From positions 1-44,187 of the forward strand of contig CAWEBF010000013.1 of assembly GCA_963807235.1 (NCBI GenBank): 44,187 nt of DNA. The letters run 5' to 3'. A model generated the notes under the pieces. The model was not told the DNA's origin, searched no databases, and saw nothing but the letters and a program-made list of their open reading frames with translations. The first letter of the stretch is position 1. Every line of letters starts with the position of its first letter. Source of the DNA: CAWEBF01 sp963807235 (GTDB taxonomy: Bacteria; Acidobacteriota; Vicinamibacteria; Vicinamibacterales; UBA2999). The position numbers and the translations under genes are program-made. Below are positions 30,423-39,494 of the stretch, piece by piece.

Positions 30423-31907
30423 ATGACTCACCGGCGCGTTGGACTTCTCAGACTCGCGCTCATCTCCGGACTGCTGGTGGCGGGCTGGCATCCGGATACG
30501 GCCGCGCAGGCGCCAGCCGGGACCATCACCGGGCAGGTGAGCGACTCGGAAGGCGCCGCCATTTCGGGCGTCAGCGTGTCCCTTCGCCGGGACGATGTGC
30601 CGGACCAGCCCCGGCAGTTCGCGACGACCCGTGCCGACGGGACATACGCGTTCACGGCGCTCCCGTCCGGGAGGTACAGCCTGGAAATCAGGACGCCACG
30701 GTTCGCGCGCTTCCTGCGCGAGGGTGTCGCGGTCAGGCCTGGCGAACGGGTTCGCGTCGACGCGCGCCTGAGGGAACCGGGAGCGACGGCATCGCCGGCT
30801 CCGGCTCCGCAACCTCCACCGCCACCTCCGCCTCCGCCCGCGCCTGCGCAGGTCGGCCTCCCGGGCCCGGAGCCCACACCACCGCCTGCACGGGGCGGGG
30901 CCGCAAGACCGAGTCCACCACCGTCATCGGCCGGGGAAGCCGTCATTCCCGTGTTCTACGCCACCGACCGCAACCGGGAGCCTGGGCCGGCCCTCGACTA
31001 TGGATCGGGCCGCAGCCCGGCCGGCAGGTTGGCGCTCGGACGCTTCGACGTCAGCATCCCCCGTGACCACCAGTTGGGCAACATCGAGCGGCCGACGATC
31101 TGGACCCTGTTTCGCGAGGATCCAGCCCTGCACTTCGTGATCACCAGACGGACGATGCTCGACTACCAGGGGTTCTACGACGAAATCCGGAGCGTCGTGT
31201 CGAGGTCGGGGCGGAAGGACGCGTTCGTATTCGTCCATGGCTTCAACGTGGCCTTCCTGGACGCCGTGATGCGCACCGCGCAAATTGCCTATGACCTGGG
31301 CTTCGACGGCGCCCCAATCCTCTACAGCTGGCCGTCCGACACGGGAGCGAGTCCGCTCGGCTATACCGCCGCCCTGAACAACAACGATTGGACCGCCGTG
31401 CATCTCGACTGGTTCCTTCGGGACGTGGCCGCGCAAACGGGCGCGCAACGGATTCATTTGATCGCCCACAGCATGGGCAACCGGGCCCTGGTGCAGGCAC
31501 TCAACCGGCAGCCGTCTGGGTCGTCACGGCTCTACAACCAGGTGGTGCTGACGGCGCCGGACATCGATGCGGAGACGTTCGTCCAGTTGGCGGCCGGGGT
31601 CACGCGACATGCCGTGCGAACCACCTTGTACGCCTCCGCCTCGGACGTCGCGCTGACACTCTCCAAGCAGTTGCAGGAGTATCGACGAGCCGGAGATACA
31701 CGCCCGTCGGTCCTCGTGATACCCGGTATCGACTCGATCGACGTCACGGCCGTGGACAGCAACCTGATCGGACACTTCTACTACGGCGACAACCGGTCGG
31801 TGATCTCGGACCTGTTTCTGCTGCTGACGCAGGGCCTGGGTCCATCCAGCCGGCCCGCCCTCAGGGCGGTGGGGTCACCGCCGCGGTCCTGGCGTTTCGT
31901 GCGCTGA
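30423..31907 (+). CDS. DUF900-type alpha/beta hydrolase with N-terminal CarboxypepD_reg-like domain
   Basis: A 494-residue exported protein. The signal peptide ends near DTAAQA. Residues about 33-118 are a beta-sandwich regulatory-like domain (GTITGQVSDSEGAAISGVSV, then ADGTYAFTALPSGRYSLEIR). A proline tract (PPPPPPPPP near 131-139) and a flexible linker lead to a DUF900/COG4782 hydrolase at about 170-470. Its motifs are PVFYATDRNR, DAFVFVHGFNV, ILYSWPSDTG and the nucleophile LIAHSMGNRAL (Ser350). The second-half VLVIPGIDSIDVTAVDSNLIG probably holds the catalytic His/Asp. The start has GAAGGAG ahead of it. Substrate unknown. The multi-domain form is uncommon: DUF900 proteins are usually single-domain. 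Confidence 0.82.
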   Translation: MTHRRVGLLRLALISGLLVAGWHPDTAAQAPAGTITGQVSDSEGAAISGVSVSLRRDDVPDQPRQFATTRADGTYAFTALPSGRYSLEIRTPRFARFLREGVAVRPGERVRVDARLREPGATASPAPAPQPPPPPPPPPAPAQVGLPGPEPTPPPARGGAARPSPPPSSAGEAVIPVFYATDRNREPGPALDYGSGRSPAGRLALGRFDVSIPRDHQLGNIERPTIWTLFREDPALHFVITRRTMLDYQGFYDEIRSVVSRSGRKDAFVFVHGFNVAFLDAVMRTAQIAYDLGFDGAPILYSWPSDTGASPLGYTAALNNNDWTAVHLDWFLRDVAAQTGAQRIHLIAHSMGNRALVQALNRQPSGSSRLYNQVVLTAPDIDAETFVQLAAGVTRHAVRTTLYASASDVALTLSKQLQEYRRAGDTRPSVLVIPGIDSIDVTAVDSNLIGHFYYGDNRSVISDLFLLLTQGLGPSSRPALRAVGSPPRSWRFVR

Positions 31908-32009
31908 GGCCAGCGCCGCGGCACGCACTCGTCTCCGACATCGTTCGAGGGCGTTCGCATTTCGGCACACATTCTTTTCAGGTGGCCCACTTCGCTCTTG
32001 ACACGATCT

Positions 32010-32056
32010 GAGACGGTCTTTGACGGCGCGCTTGAATCGCGTTTAGACGCCGTCTC
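32010..32056. repeat. Inverted repeat upstream of the HNH nuclease
   Basis: GAGACGG (32010-32016) pairs with CCGTCTC (32050-32056), and an alternative GACGGCG (32022-32028) with CGCCGTC (32048-32054) overlaps it. It lies in the 273-bp gap between the DUF900 and HNH genes, which holds nothing else I can recognise. It may be a terminator or a mobile-element scar. Confidence 0.4.
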
Positions 32057-32180
32057 GCACGAGTGCATTTGCGACGTGGCGAGCGATCGGTGGCCACTGA
32101 ACCATCGATGATCATCCCCTCCGCGATCGTTGCCGTGCGAGCCAATTGAGCGGCCGAAAATCGTGGCGTTACGATGCGGC

Positions 32181-33524
32181 ATGACGCCACTCACTCCTCT
32201 CGACGCCACCAGCGATAAAACGATGCCCCTCGACGCGCTCGGCGAGGCCATCGCCGAACTGGCTGGCCGCATCCACGCGGCTACCTACGAACTGCTCGTC
32301 ATGCTCAGAGAGTTCGATGCGGAAGCCGGGTGGAATAACGGCTTCCTGTCGTGTGCCCACTGGCTCAGTTGGCGCACGGGCATCGATATCGGAGCGTCAC
32401 GCGAGAAGGTACGGGTCGCGCGTGCTCTGCCTGCCCTTCCGCTCATTGCCGGGGCGATGCAACGCGGCGCGCTGTCGTACGCCAAGGTGCGCGCCATTAC
32501 CCGGGTCGCGACGCCGGAGACAGAGCAGAAGCTCCTCGACGTGGCGATGGCTGGCACCGCCTCGCACGTGGAGCGCATCGTCCGTGCCTGGCGCCGCGTG
32601 GACCGCGTGATCGCGGCCCAGCAGGCCGATGCCAGGCATCTGTCACGCCATCTGACCACTTGGATCGACGACGACGGGATGGTGGTGCTGCGCGGACGGC
32701 TGACGCCGGAGATTGGCGCCGTGGTGATCCGGGCGCTGAACGCGGCGGAAGACAAACTGTTTCGCGAGGCCAAGGCCGCGCCCAAGGTTGGCCGCCTGGT
32801 AGACGACGTCGATGGACGGCAGCGACGGGCCGATGCCTTGGGGCGGTTGGCCGAAGCGGCCCTCACCGCCGACCTGGATGCGGGCACGGCCGGAGACCGC
32901 TATCAGGTCGTGCTGCACGTCGACGCCACGGCCGGCGAGGAGGTGGTATTCGACGGCGCCCTCGAGGTGGACGATGCGGCCGTCCACGTTTCCGCGGAAA
33001 CGTCCAAACGCCTCGCCTGCGACGCGGGCGTCGTCCGGATGCAGCACGACGCCGACGGCCACGTGCTCGACGCCGGCCGCAAAACGCGGACGATTCCGTC
33101 GGCCATCCGGCGAGCGCTGAGCGCTCGCGACACGCGCTGCCAGTTTCCGGCCTGCTCCGCCCGTCGCTGTGACGCCCACCACATCGAGCACTGGGGGGAC
33201 GGCGGTTCGACCAGCCTCGACAACCTGGTGTTGTTGTGCCGGCGCCACCATCGACTCGTGCACGAGGGCGGTTTCAGGCTGAGACGCCAGTCCGATGCCA
33301 CTGTCGCCTTCTTCCACCCGGATGGCCTGCCGCTACACATCGCGCCGCCCCAGCCGCGCTTCGACCTCGCGAACCCGCTCGCTCCCACGATCGATCGTCT
33401 GGCGGCGCAGAACATCACAATCACGCCGCGGACGCTGCCCACCTGGGACGGCACGCCGTTCGATCCTGGCTATGCCATCGAGGCGTTGTACGTGCCGCGT
33501 TCTTCGACCTCGAATCCGGGCTGA
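32181..33524 (+). CDS. DUF222-HNH endonuclease
   Basis: A 447-residue protein. The DUF222 domain (about 20-290) opens with LAGRIHAATYELLVMLREFD and GWNNGFLSCAHWLSWRTGID, then ARALPALPLIAGAMQRGALSYAKVRAITRV. The HNH nuclease domain is at about 310-370, with CQFPACSARRCDAHHIEHWG (two Cys and His-His), STSLDNLVLLCRRHHRLVHE, and the trailing His residues of the beta-beta-alpha-metal fold. Such proteins (13E12-repeat type) are abundant in Actinobacteria and Acidobacteriota and occur in many near-identical copies; function is unclear, and some are intein- or element-associated. The start at 32181 is favoured over the upstream in-frame codon at 32130. It is convergent with a lipoprotein gene, 10 bp apart. 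Confidence 0.87.
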   Translation: MTPLTPLDATSDKTMPLDALGEAIAELAGRIHAATYELLVMLREFDAEAGWNNGFLSCAHWLSWRTGIDIGASREKVRVARALPALPLIAGAMQRGALSYAKVRAITRVATPETEQKLLDVAMAGTASHVERIVRAWRRVDRVIAAQQADARHLSRHLTTWIDDDGMVVLRGRLTPEIGAVVIRALNAAEDKLFREAKAAPKVGRLVDDVDGRQRRADALGRLAEAALTADLDAGTAGDRYQVVLHVDATAGEEVVFDGALEVDDAAVHVSAETSKRLACDAGVVRMQHDADGHVLDAGRKTRTIPSAIRRALSARDTRCQFPACSARRCDAHHIEHWGDGGSTSLDNLVLLCRRHHRLVHEGGFRLRRQSDATVAFFHPDGLPLHIAPPQPRFDLANPLAPTIDRLAAQNITITPRTLPTWDGTPFDPGYAIEALYVPRSSTSNPG

Positions 33525-33534
33525 GCGAACGCGG

Positions 33535-34332
33535 CTATCGTGGGTTCTCGTGGAACTGCGACGGGTCCACCATGTTCGCGAGGTCCCGCTCCTCGCAGCG
33601 CGGAGGCTCTTCGAGCCGCTCGCTCGACCGTCGAAGCACGCGTGCCGGAAGCGCCCAGGGCTCGGCCAGCACCGCCGGATCGTATGCCGTGGACCTGTAC
33701 TCGATGGTGTCGCCGACGCGTCGCAGGCGCTCGATCACCCGAAGCCCGGTGGTGTGGAATGCACCGTTGTCGGTCAGCCACGTCTCGTCGGTGAAGTTCA
33801 CGGTCTCGACCACCAGCGTATCGCCCTCGAACCGGCCCACAGCATCGCCGAGGTACTTGGCCGTGGTCCCGGCCGGTGGCGGCTGGCCATCGAGCGGCAC
33901 GAGCCGGAAGAAGCTGCCGTTCGGATCGTCGTACAGGAACACCACCTCGCGATCGGTCTGCACGATCTTCGCTGGTGGTCCGATCCGCGGCACACCGGGC
34001 GGGAAGCAGCGCAGCACTGTATCGAGTTCCACCTGACGCTGATGTAGGTCCGCAACCTTCATCGCGAACTCGGGTTTGTACGCCGGGAAGGCGGCGTCCC
34101 CCGGCCCTGATGCGGCCGCGTCGGAGGGCTCGGGGCATGGCACGTTCCGGCGCGAGCCTGCCGGCAGCAAATCGACGCACACCGACTCGAGACCGAATAC
34201 GCGCTGATGCCCCCACGTGCCGTTCAGGTCGGGGCGATTCCCGCTCTCCTGCCGCGGCGTCGAGCACGCAGCCACGGCAACGATCAGCGCGGCCGCGACG
34301 CTAGAGCTCGAACAACGAGAAGAAATGGCCAT
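33535..34332 (-). CDS. Acidobacterial lipoprotein with the accessory domain also seen in the MBL protein
   Basis: A 265-residue predicted lipoprotein: MAISSRCSSSSVAAALIVAV then lipobox VAAC. Its body shares a segment order with residues 30-260 of the MBL protein at 7029-8822 (FEGDTLVVETVNFTDETWL versus WEGGVLTVETTHLKQGWL; ERLRRVGDTIEYRSTAYDP versus ERFARHGSYLTHTVIITDP). This shows the domain exists alone or fused. Its function is unknown. The start ATG 34332 lies inside the DUF6152 coding end (32-bp overlap), so the pair is translationally linked. Confidence 0.75.
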   Translation of the reverse strand: MAISSRCSSSSVAAALIVAVAACSTPRQESGNRPDLNGTWGHQRVFGLESVCVDLLPAGSRRNVPCPEPSDAAASGPGDAAFPAYKPEFAMKVADLHQRQVELDTVLRCFPPGVPRIGPPAKIVQTDREVVFLYDDPNGSFFRLVPLDGQPPPAGTTAKYLGDAVGRFEGDTLVVETVNFTDETWLTDNGAFHTTGLRVIERLRRVGDTIEYRSTAYDPAVLAEPWALPARVLRRSSERLEEPPRCEERDLANMVDPSQFHENPR

Positions 34333-34687
34333 CCGCGTAGGTCAGGCGCAGCATCCAGCCGATGCGTTTGCCGTTAAGGGCCGGGTGAACCACCACCGTG
34401 ACGATCTCCCCGGGCTTGCCGGCCAGCAGTTCACTGGTGATGCCCGCCTTTCGCATCATCGCCACGGGAATCGTCGTGAGCGCCCAGCGCGCCGCTGGAC
34501 CCTTCGGACCATTCACATCCAGATGCACGTACGGGTGAGGGTTGATCCAATCCACCTTGGCCACGGTGCCGGTCAAGGTGATCGTCTTCGACACGTCGAA
34601 CTGCCCCACGATCGAGTGATGCGCCCGCACGGCTGGCGCCAGCGCCAACACGGCAGCGAGGATCACGATGCCCATGCGGCGCGACAT
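34301..34687 (-). CDS. DUF6152 family exported protein
   Basis: A 128-residue small exported protein of the DUF6152 family. The signal peptide is MSRRMGIVILAAVLALAPAV to RAHH. The start of the mature part (HHSIVGQFDVSKTITLTGTV) and WINPHPYVHLDV, then KRIGWMLRLTYADGHF, match the family pattern. It is a short beta-sheet domain of unknown function. It overlaps the next lipoprotein by 32 bp. Such DUF6152-lipoprotein pairs recur in Acidobacteriota, hinting at partnership. Confidence 0.85.
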   Translation of the reverse strand: MSRRMGIVILAAVLALAPAVRAHHSIVGQFDVSKTITLTGTVAKVDWINPHPYVHLDVNGPKGPAARWALTTIPVAMMRKAGITSELLAGKPGEIVTVVVHPALNGKRIGWMLRLTYADGHFFSLFEL

Positions 34688-34697
34688 CGTCCGAATG

Positions 34698-35393
34698 CTA
34701 GCAGATGGTGCCGAACTCCAGCCCCTTCGCGCGCAGCTCGGGCACCAGGCGATCGACCACGTCCACGGCGTAGCGACGGTCGGCCTGCGGATCCTCGTGA
34801 TGGCCGTCGTGAATCACGAGGATGTCGCCGGGTGACGCATGGTCCACGAGCCGCGGCGCGATCTGGCCGGCGTTGCGCTCGCGGAACCAGTTGAAGTCCC
34901 ACAGCATCCAGCCCCAGCCGATCACCCGGTAGCCGGCCTTGGCCGCGCCCATCAGCATCGGGATGCTGCGGTGACCGGCGTGGGGCCGGAACGCACGGCA
35001 CGGCACGACGCCTGTCAGCAGCTCCATCCGGGCAGCGGCTTCCTGGAGCATCGCCGCCACGTAGGTCGGGCTCTTGAACATCGGCTCGCGCGAATGCCAG
35101 TGCAGGGCCACGGCATGTCCCTCAGAGGCTGCGCGGGGCACGATCGGAGCCGTGTCGCGCGTCAGGTGACGGTCGATCACGAAGAACGTCGCCCGCACGC
35201 CCTGCCGCGCCAGCGCATCCAGGATCATCGGCGTGGCTGTCGGGTTCGGCCCGTCGTCGAACGTCAGGTAGACGGTGGGCACGCCGCCGCGCGGCATCCG
35301 CCAGACCGTGTGTTTCGTGGTGTCGAGGAGAAACGGAAACGGCGCAAGGTGCGACAACACGGCCACGCCAATGGCCGCGATGATGGCCAGCAT
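34698..35393 (-). CDS. NodB-type polysaccharide deacetylase with divergent metal site
   Basis: A 231-residue protein with an N-terminal hydrophobic anchor (MLAIIAAIGVAVLSHLAPFPFLL). Motif 1 is intact (YLTFDDGPNPTATP, Asp-Asp, about 42-55). Motif 2, usually HTxxH, reads ALHWHSREP, so the second metal His (H+4) is Arg. Motif 3 RPPGG reads RPHAGHRS. Motif 5 appears as ILVIHDGHH. The fold is right, but the metal site is altered, so it may bind metal differently or act on an unusual glycan. The start at 35393 gives the anchor and is 7 bp from the TIGR03435 stop, so the genes are probably co-transcribed. Confidence 0.8.
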   Translation of the reverse strand: MLAIIAAIGVAVLSHLAPFPFLLDTTKHTVWRMPRGGVPTVYLTFDDGPNPTATPMILDALARQGVRATFFVIDRHLTRDTAPIVPRAASEGHAVALHWHSREPMFKSPTYVAAMLQEAAARMELLTGVVPCRAFRPHAGHRSIPMLMGAAKAGYRVIGWGWMLWDFNWFRERNAGQIAPRLVDHASPGDILVIHDGHHEDPQADRRYAVDVVDRLVPELRAKGLEFGTIC

Positions 35394-35400
35394 CGCGAAC

Positions 35401-36204
35401 TCAGTTGGGAGTCGGCGGTTCCAGCGTGTCGATGACCAGGACCTCCACCGTGTCCCGGCTCGCACTCAGCTTCAGGCCCAGCTGCTCCTGGATGGCGGTG
35501 AAGATCGACAGGGCGTTCGGATCACCGGCCGGCGGCTCGGGTCCAGCCCCGGGAGGCAGCGCCTGGGGGTCGGGCGTCCATTTCAAATCGATGTCGTAGC
35601 GCGCATCCAGACCGGTCCGATCGATCACGACGCGGTTTACATACGGCGACAGGTACGGCGTGAACTGGTTGAACGGCATGCCCTTCAAGGACAGCGAACC
35701 GAACCCGGTCGAGATGTTCGCGCAGCGCGTCACCCGTTTGAGGTCCTCCTCGAGGTCCGGGCAGGCCGTCGGCCGCAAACCGGGGCCGAGCGGGCCGTCG
35801 GTCCGGGCGCGCTCGAGTGCGAACACCTGCAGCTCCCGCTTCTCGCGATGCGTGGTCAGCTTGAACCGATCGGCGAGAAGCGACTGCAGCATCGCGAGCA
35901 GCTGCGGGTGGATCGCAGCGCCCGTGTCCTCGGCCCTCGCTTCGATGTCGAAGCGATCGGTCGCCAACCACCTCGGCCCGCCGACAATCTGATCGTCCTG
36001 CAGCTGATAGGCGGTGCGGATCAGCATCCGCAACGGGATGTTCATGGCCACGAACCGGCCGCCCGGCTGCGCCACCATCATCATGCGCTGATCGGCGGAC
36101 GTGTGCAGCTTGACGGACGCGACCTCGAACTGCGCCTGCTGCGCAGTTAGCAGTGGGACTGCGACTGCAACGGCCGCTAGCGCGATGACGGTGGAGCCAC
36201 GCAT
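35401..36204 (-). CDS. TIGR03435 family protein
   Basis: A 267-residue secreted protein of the Acidobacteria-specific TIGR03435 family. The signal peptide is MRGSTVIALAAVAVAVPLLT. FEVASVKLHTSADQRMMMVA, then GGRFVAMNIPLRMLIRTAYQ, GGPRWLATDRFDIEARAE, LLADRFKLTTHREKRELQVF and RTGLDARYDIDLKWTPD are all diagnostic. The family is often found near beta-lactamase-like regulators (BlaR/MecR) or as solitary copies; function unknown. The 5' end overlaps the upstream esterase stop by 28 bp. Confidence 0.92.
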   Translation of the reverse strand: MRGSTVIALAAVAVAVPLLTAQQAQFEVASVKLHTSADQRMMMVAQPGGRFVAMNIPLRMLIRTAYQLQDDQIVGGPRWLATDRFDIEARAEDTGAAIHPQLLAMLQSLLADRFKLTTHREKRELQVFALERARTDGPLGPGLRPTACPDLEEDLKRVTRCANISTGFGSLSLKGMPFNQFTPYLSPYVNRVVIDRTGLDARYDIDLKWTPDPQALPPGAGPEPPAGDPNALSIFTAIQEQLGLKLSASRDTVEVLVIDTLEPPTPN

Positions 36205-37790
36205 CGGAAGTTTGCCGCGTCGTCGATGCTGCCCGTCCCCGTATGGCGCGCCACCTGCGGGTAGACGCACAGCGGTCGCGTCCGGACCACCTGGCCGCCC
36301 GTGACCTTGCTGGCCAGGATCGTGTCGGGCGCCTTGCCGCGCTCCACCCAGTCGATGATGGTCGTCATCGGGTCGTGGCGGTCTGGCCCGACGCCGCCGC
36401 CGCAATGCGCCATGCCGGGCAGCATGAACAGGCGGAAAAAGTCGGTGGTGTTGGCGCCGTTCACGGCCAGCGCCTTCTCGTAATACTCCACGCCCATCAT
36501 CGGTTGCAGGATGGAATCGGCCCAGCCGTAGGTCATCAGCAGCTTGCCGCCACGCTTGCGAAAGCCGCTCAGGTCGGGGTTGTTCGCATTGGCCAGCGCG
36601 CCCCAGCGGTCCAACAGGCTCGCGTCCTTGTCGAAGTCGAACGTCCGGTAGTCGTAGTCGGGACGCGGGGGATGGAAGACCAGGTACCGCATGGTGTTCT
36701 CGCCGAGGTTGAAGTCCGCCGGCTTGGCGTCGGCCTGCCGGGGCACGATCAGGTTCAGCCACCCGCTGGCGGCCGCGCCGCCTGGCCCCGCCACCACCGC
36801 CTCGCTCCCGGGCATGAAACCGGCAAAGAACGGCGCGCCGTTGCTCGTCGGGCCGCCATACACCTTCTTGATCGCGCTCGCTTGCGCCGCGGTCAGGCAG
36901 TCGGCGCCGTCGGTGCCAGCGGTGCAGGCCGGAACGTCGCGCGCCGGATCGAACTTGCACGCGCGCGGGTCGTCGATGAGGCCGTCGGTCAGTCCGTCCA
37001 CGGCGTCGCAGGTGGCCATCACGCGGCTGGCCACGAGCGTCATCTTCTCGGGCGACACGGGAGCCTCGGTCAGCGCGCGCTGGTTCCACATCGCGCCAAT
37101 CGTGAACCTGGTCTGCTCCACCCACGGCGCATTGGCCACGATGCCGTCGAAGTCATCGGGGAACCGCTGGGCCTCGATGAGACCCTGACGCCCGCCGTTC
37201 GAGCAGGAGTTCCAGTACGACCGGTCCACCGGACGCGCGTAGTAGGCCTTCGCGATGTCCTTGGAGGCCACCGCCGTCACATGCACCGCGCGGTAGGCGT
37301 AGTCGATGGCCTTCTGTGGGTTGCTCAACACGAAGCTCGCGCCGGGTTCCTTGCGCGCATCGTGGCCCGTATTCGTCATGGCGAAGGCGAACCCGTGCTG
37401 CAGGGCCACGGCGCGCTGGCCGGTGCGGCCCGCGTCCTCGAATCCCTCCCCGGCATGCCCGCCGTTGCCGATCATGTAGAAGCGTCCGTTCCACCGCGCG
37501 GGCAGGTCGACCTCGAACGCCACCTCCGGCGCAATGACGCCGCTGACCCGGCAGTGGGTGGGCGCGCCGTCGGCGGCCGCGACCTCGCGCGCCTGCAGCG
37601 ACACCAGGTCGGCGATCTTGACCGACGAGGCCAACGCGTCACAGGCCCCGCGCGGCATGAACTCGGACAGCCTGTAGTTCACGAGCCCCCTCGAGGCTTC
37701 GGAGAACGCCTGGGCTTGCGCTTCGGCGGACGGGATGACCAGGCCCAGCACGGCCATGGTGGCGACGGCAAACCGGTTCAGGCACTTCAT
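36177..37790 (-). CDS. Tannase/feruloyl esterase family protein
   Basis: A 537-residue secreted esterase of the tannase/feruloyl-esterase family. The signal peptide is MKCLNRFAVATMAVLGLVIP to AQAQA. The CS-D-HC catalytic set is clear: Cys196-Ser197 in YWNSCSNGGRQG, Asp425 in TYGWADSILQP and His462-Cys463 in MAHCGGG; the Cys pair forms the family's disulfide. A lid domain runs about 245-390 with Cys pairs (ATCDAVDGLTDGLIDDP). It would split aromatic esters such as gallates, ferulates or related plant phenolics. The start at 37790 has GGGAGAG 5-6 bases ahead. It overlaps TIGR03435 by 28 bp. A divergent start faces the FAD monooxygenase, 77 bp away. Confidence 0.92.
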   Translation of the reverse strand: MKCLNRFAVATMAVLGLVIPSAEAQAQAFSEASRGLVNYRLSEFMPRGACDALASSVKIADLVSLQAREVAAADGAPTHCRVSGVIAPEVAFEVDLPARWNGRFYMIGNGGHAGEGFEDAGRTGQRAVALQHGFAFAMTNTGHDARKEPGASFVLSNPQKAIDYAYRAVHVTAVASKDIAKAYYARPVDRSYWNSCSNGGRQGLIEAQRFPDDFDGIVANAPWVEQTRFTIGAMWNQRALTEAPVSPEKMTLVASRVMATCDAVDGLTDGLIDDPRACKFDPARDVPACTAGTDGADCLTAAQASAIKKVYGGPTSNGAPFFAGFMPGSEAVVAGPGGAAASGWLNLIVPRQADAKPADFNLGENTMRYLVFHPPRPDYDYRTFDFDKDASLLDRWGALANANNPDLSGFRKRGGKLLMTYGWADSILQPMMGVEYYEKALAVNGANTTDFFRLFMLPGMAHCGGGVGPDRHDPMTTIIDWVERGKAPDTILASKVTGGQVVRTRPLCVYPQVARHTGTGSIDDAANFRCVAPPSSR

Positions 37791-37867
37791 TGGACTCTCC
37801 CTCAACGAGCCAGATTGAATCCTGCCGCGGCGACGGTGTCAATCGCCGCCGTATAATGCCGCGGCAC

Positions 37868-39479
37868 ATGGCCGACCACAGCGTCTACGACGCACCCGTG
37901 CTCATCGCCGGCGGAGGCCTGGTGGGTCTGTCGGCGGCGATGTTCCTCGGCCAGCACGGCGTGCCGTCGCTGCTGGTCGAGCGGCTGCCGGCGGTCTCCC
38001 ACTTCCCCCGGGCGGCGTTCTTCCACATGCGCACGCTGGAGCTCTTTCGCTCCGCGGGGATCGAAACGCAGGTCGTCGAGGGATCGCGCAAGGACTTCGT
38101 CCCCGACGGCGGCATCGTGCTGATGGACACCGTGTCCGGACGCAAGCTGGCCGACATCATCGGCGACCTGAATGCCGGCGTGGACGCGGTCAGCCCCTGC
38201 CGGCGGCTGTCTTGAACCAACCAAACCTGGAGCCGATCCTCTTCGAACGCGCGCGCGAGGGCGGGGCCGAGCTGTTGCGGCAGCACGACGTGGTGGGCGT
38301 CACGCAGGATCCGGACGGCGTATCGATGACGATTCGCCACGTGGATACCGGCTCCGAACGCGTGGTGCGCGGGCGGTATCTCATCGGGGCCGACGGTGCG
38401 CACTCGCGCGTGCGGGAGGTGCTGGGCATCGGGCGCTCCGGCAGGCCCGTGTTCTCGAACTCCGTCACGATCTATTTCACGGCCGATTTGTCGCGCTGGC
38501 TCGCCGAGGAAACCCATCAGCGTCCTGTATGTGAAGAACCCGGCAATCAGCGGCTTCTTCCGGATGAATCGCGCCCAGACCTCGGGGTTCCTGGTCATCA
38601 ACACCGTGGGCGATCCCACTGTGGATCCGGTGGCCGCGGCCAATGCCGCCGCCGACATCACGGAGCCCACGCTGATTCGGCACGTGCGCGCGGGGGCCAG
38701 CGTGGCCGACCTGGACGTGCGCATCGACGGCATCTCACGCTGGCGTGCCACCGCGGAAGTGGCCGAGACCTTCCGCGGACGGCCGCGTGTTCCTGGCCGG
38801 CGACGCGGCGCACGTGATGCCGCCCAACGGCGGCTTCGGCGGCAATACCGGCATCCACGACGCGCACAACCTGGCGTGGAAGCTGGCGCTCGCGCTGCAC
38901 GGCCAGGCGGGCGACGGCCTGCTGGCGTCCTACGATGCCGAGCGGCGCCCGGCCTCGGCCTTCACCGCCGAGCAGGCGTTCACGCGATACGTGACGCGCA
39001 GCGCGCCATGGCTGCAGGTGGATCCCCCAATCGCACCGCTGGCCGCCGACTTCGACATCGAAATTGGCTACGTCTATGAGTCGAGTGCGGTGATGCCGGA
39101 GCCGGGGGGCCCGAGCGGGCACATCGACCCACGCACCTCGCGGGGGGCGCCCGGCACGCGGCTGCCGCATGCCTGGGTGCAGCGGCACGGTGAGCGCATG
39201 TCGACGCTGGACCTCACGGGTTCGTTTCTGCTGCTTGCCGGCCCGCAGGGCGCGGCGTGGTGCGACGCGGCCCGTGCGATCGAGTCACCCGCGATCACGG
39301 CGCACCGAATCGGCGAAGACCTCGTGAGCGCCGACGGCAACCTCACCGAAGCGCTGGGGATCTCAGATCACGGGGCTGTGCTGGTGCGGCCCGACGGGTT
39401 CGTGGCGTGGCGGGCGGCCGATCCCACCGCCAACGCCAGCGTGCAGCTTCGTAGCGTGCTGACGCGCCTGCTGAGATAG
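37868..39479 (+). CDS. FAD-dependent aromatic monooxygenase (three frameshifts as read)
   Basis: Class A flavoprotein hydroxylase of the PheA/TfdB type, about 535 residues when repaired. Landmarks: FAD site VLIAGGGLVGLSAAMFLGQH, then SHFPRAAFFHMRTLELFRSAG, GADGAHSRVREVLG, DG-motif-like RYLIGADGAHSR and GDAAHVMPPNGGFGGNTGIH with NLAWKLALALHGQA. The C-terminal thioredoxin-like part ends LVRPDGFVAWRA. Shifts occur near 38212 (T run), 38509 and 38777 (G runs); all three pieces align in order, so indels are likely. It would hydroxylate a phenol-like substrate with NAD(P)H and O2. It is divergent from the tannase-like esterase, which fits shared aromatic use. Confidence 0.82.
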
Positions 39480-39494
39480 GTCACACGCGGCGCG

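Noticed and set aside
32181..33524. DUF222-HNH gene as part of a defence island
   Set aside because: No accompanying restriction, toxin or phage-defence gene nearby; the family is widespread and solitary.
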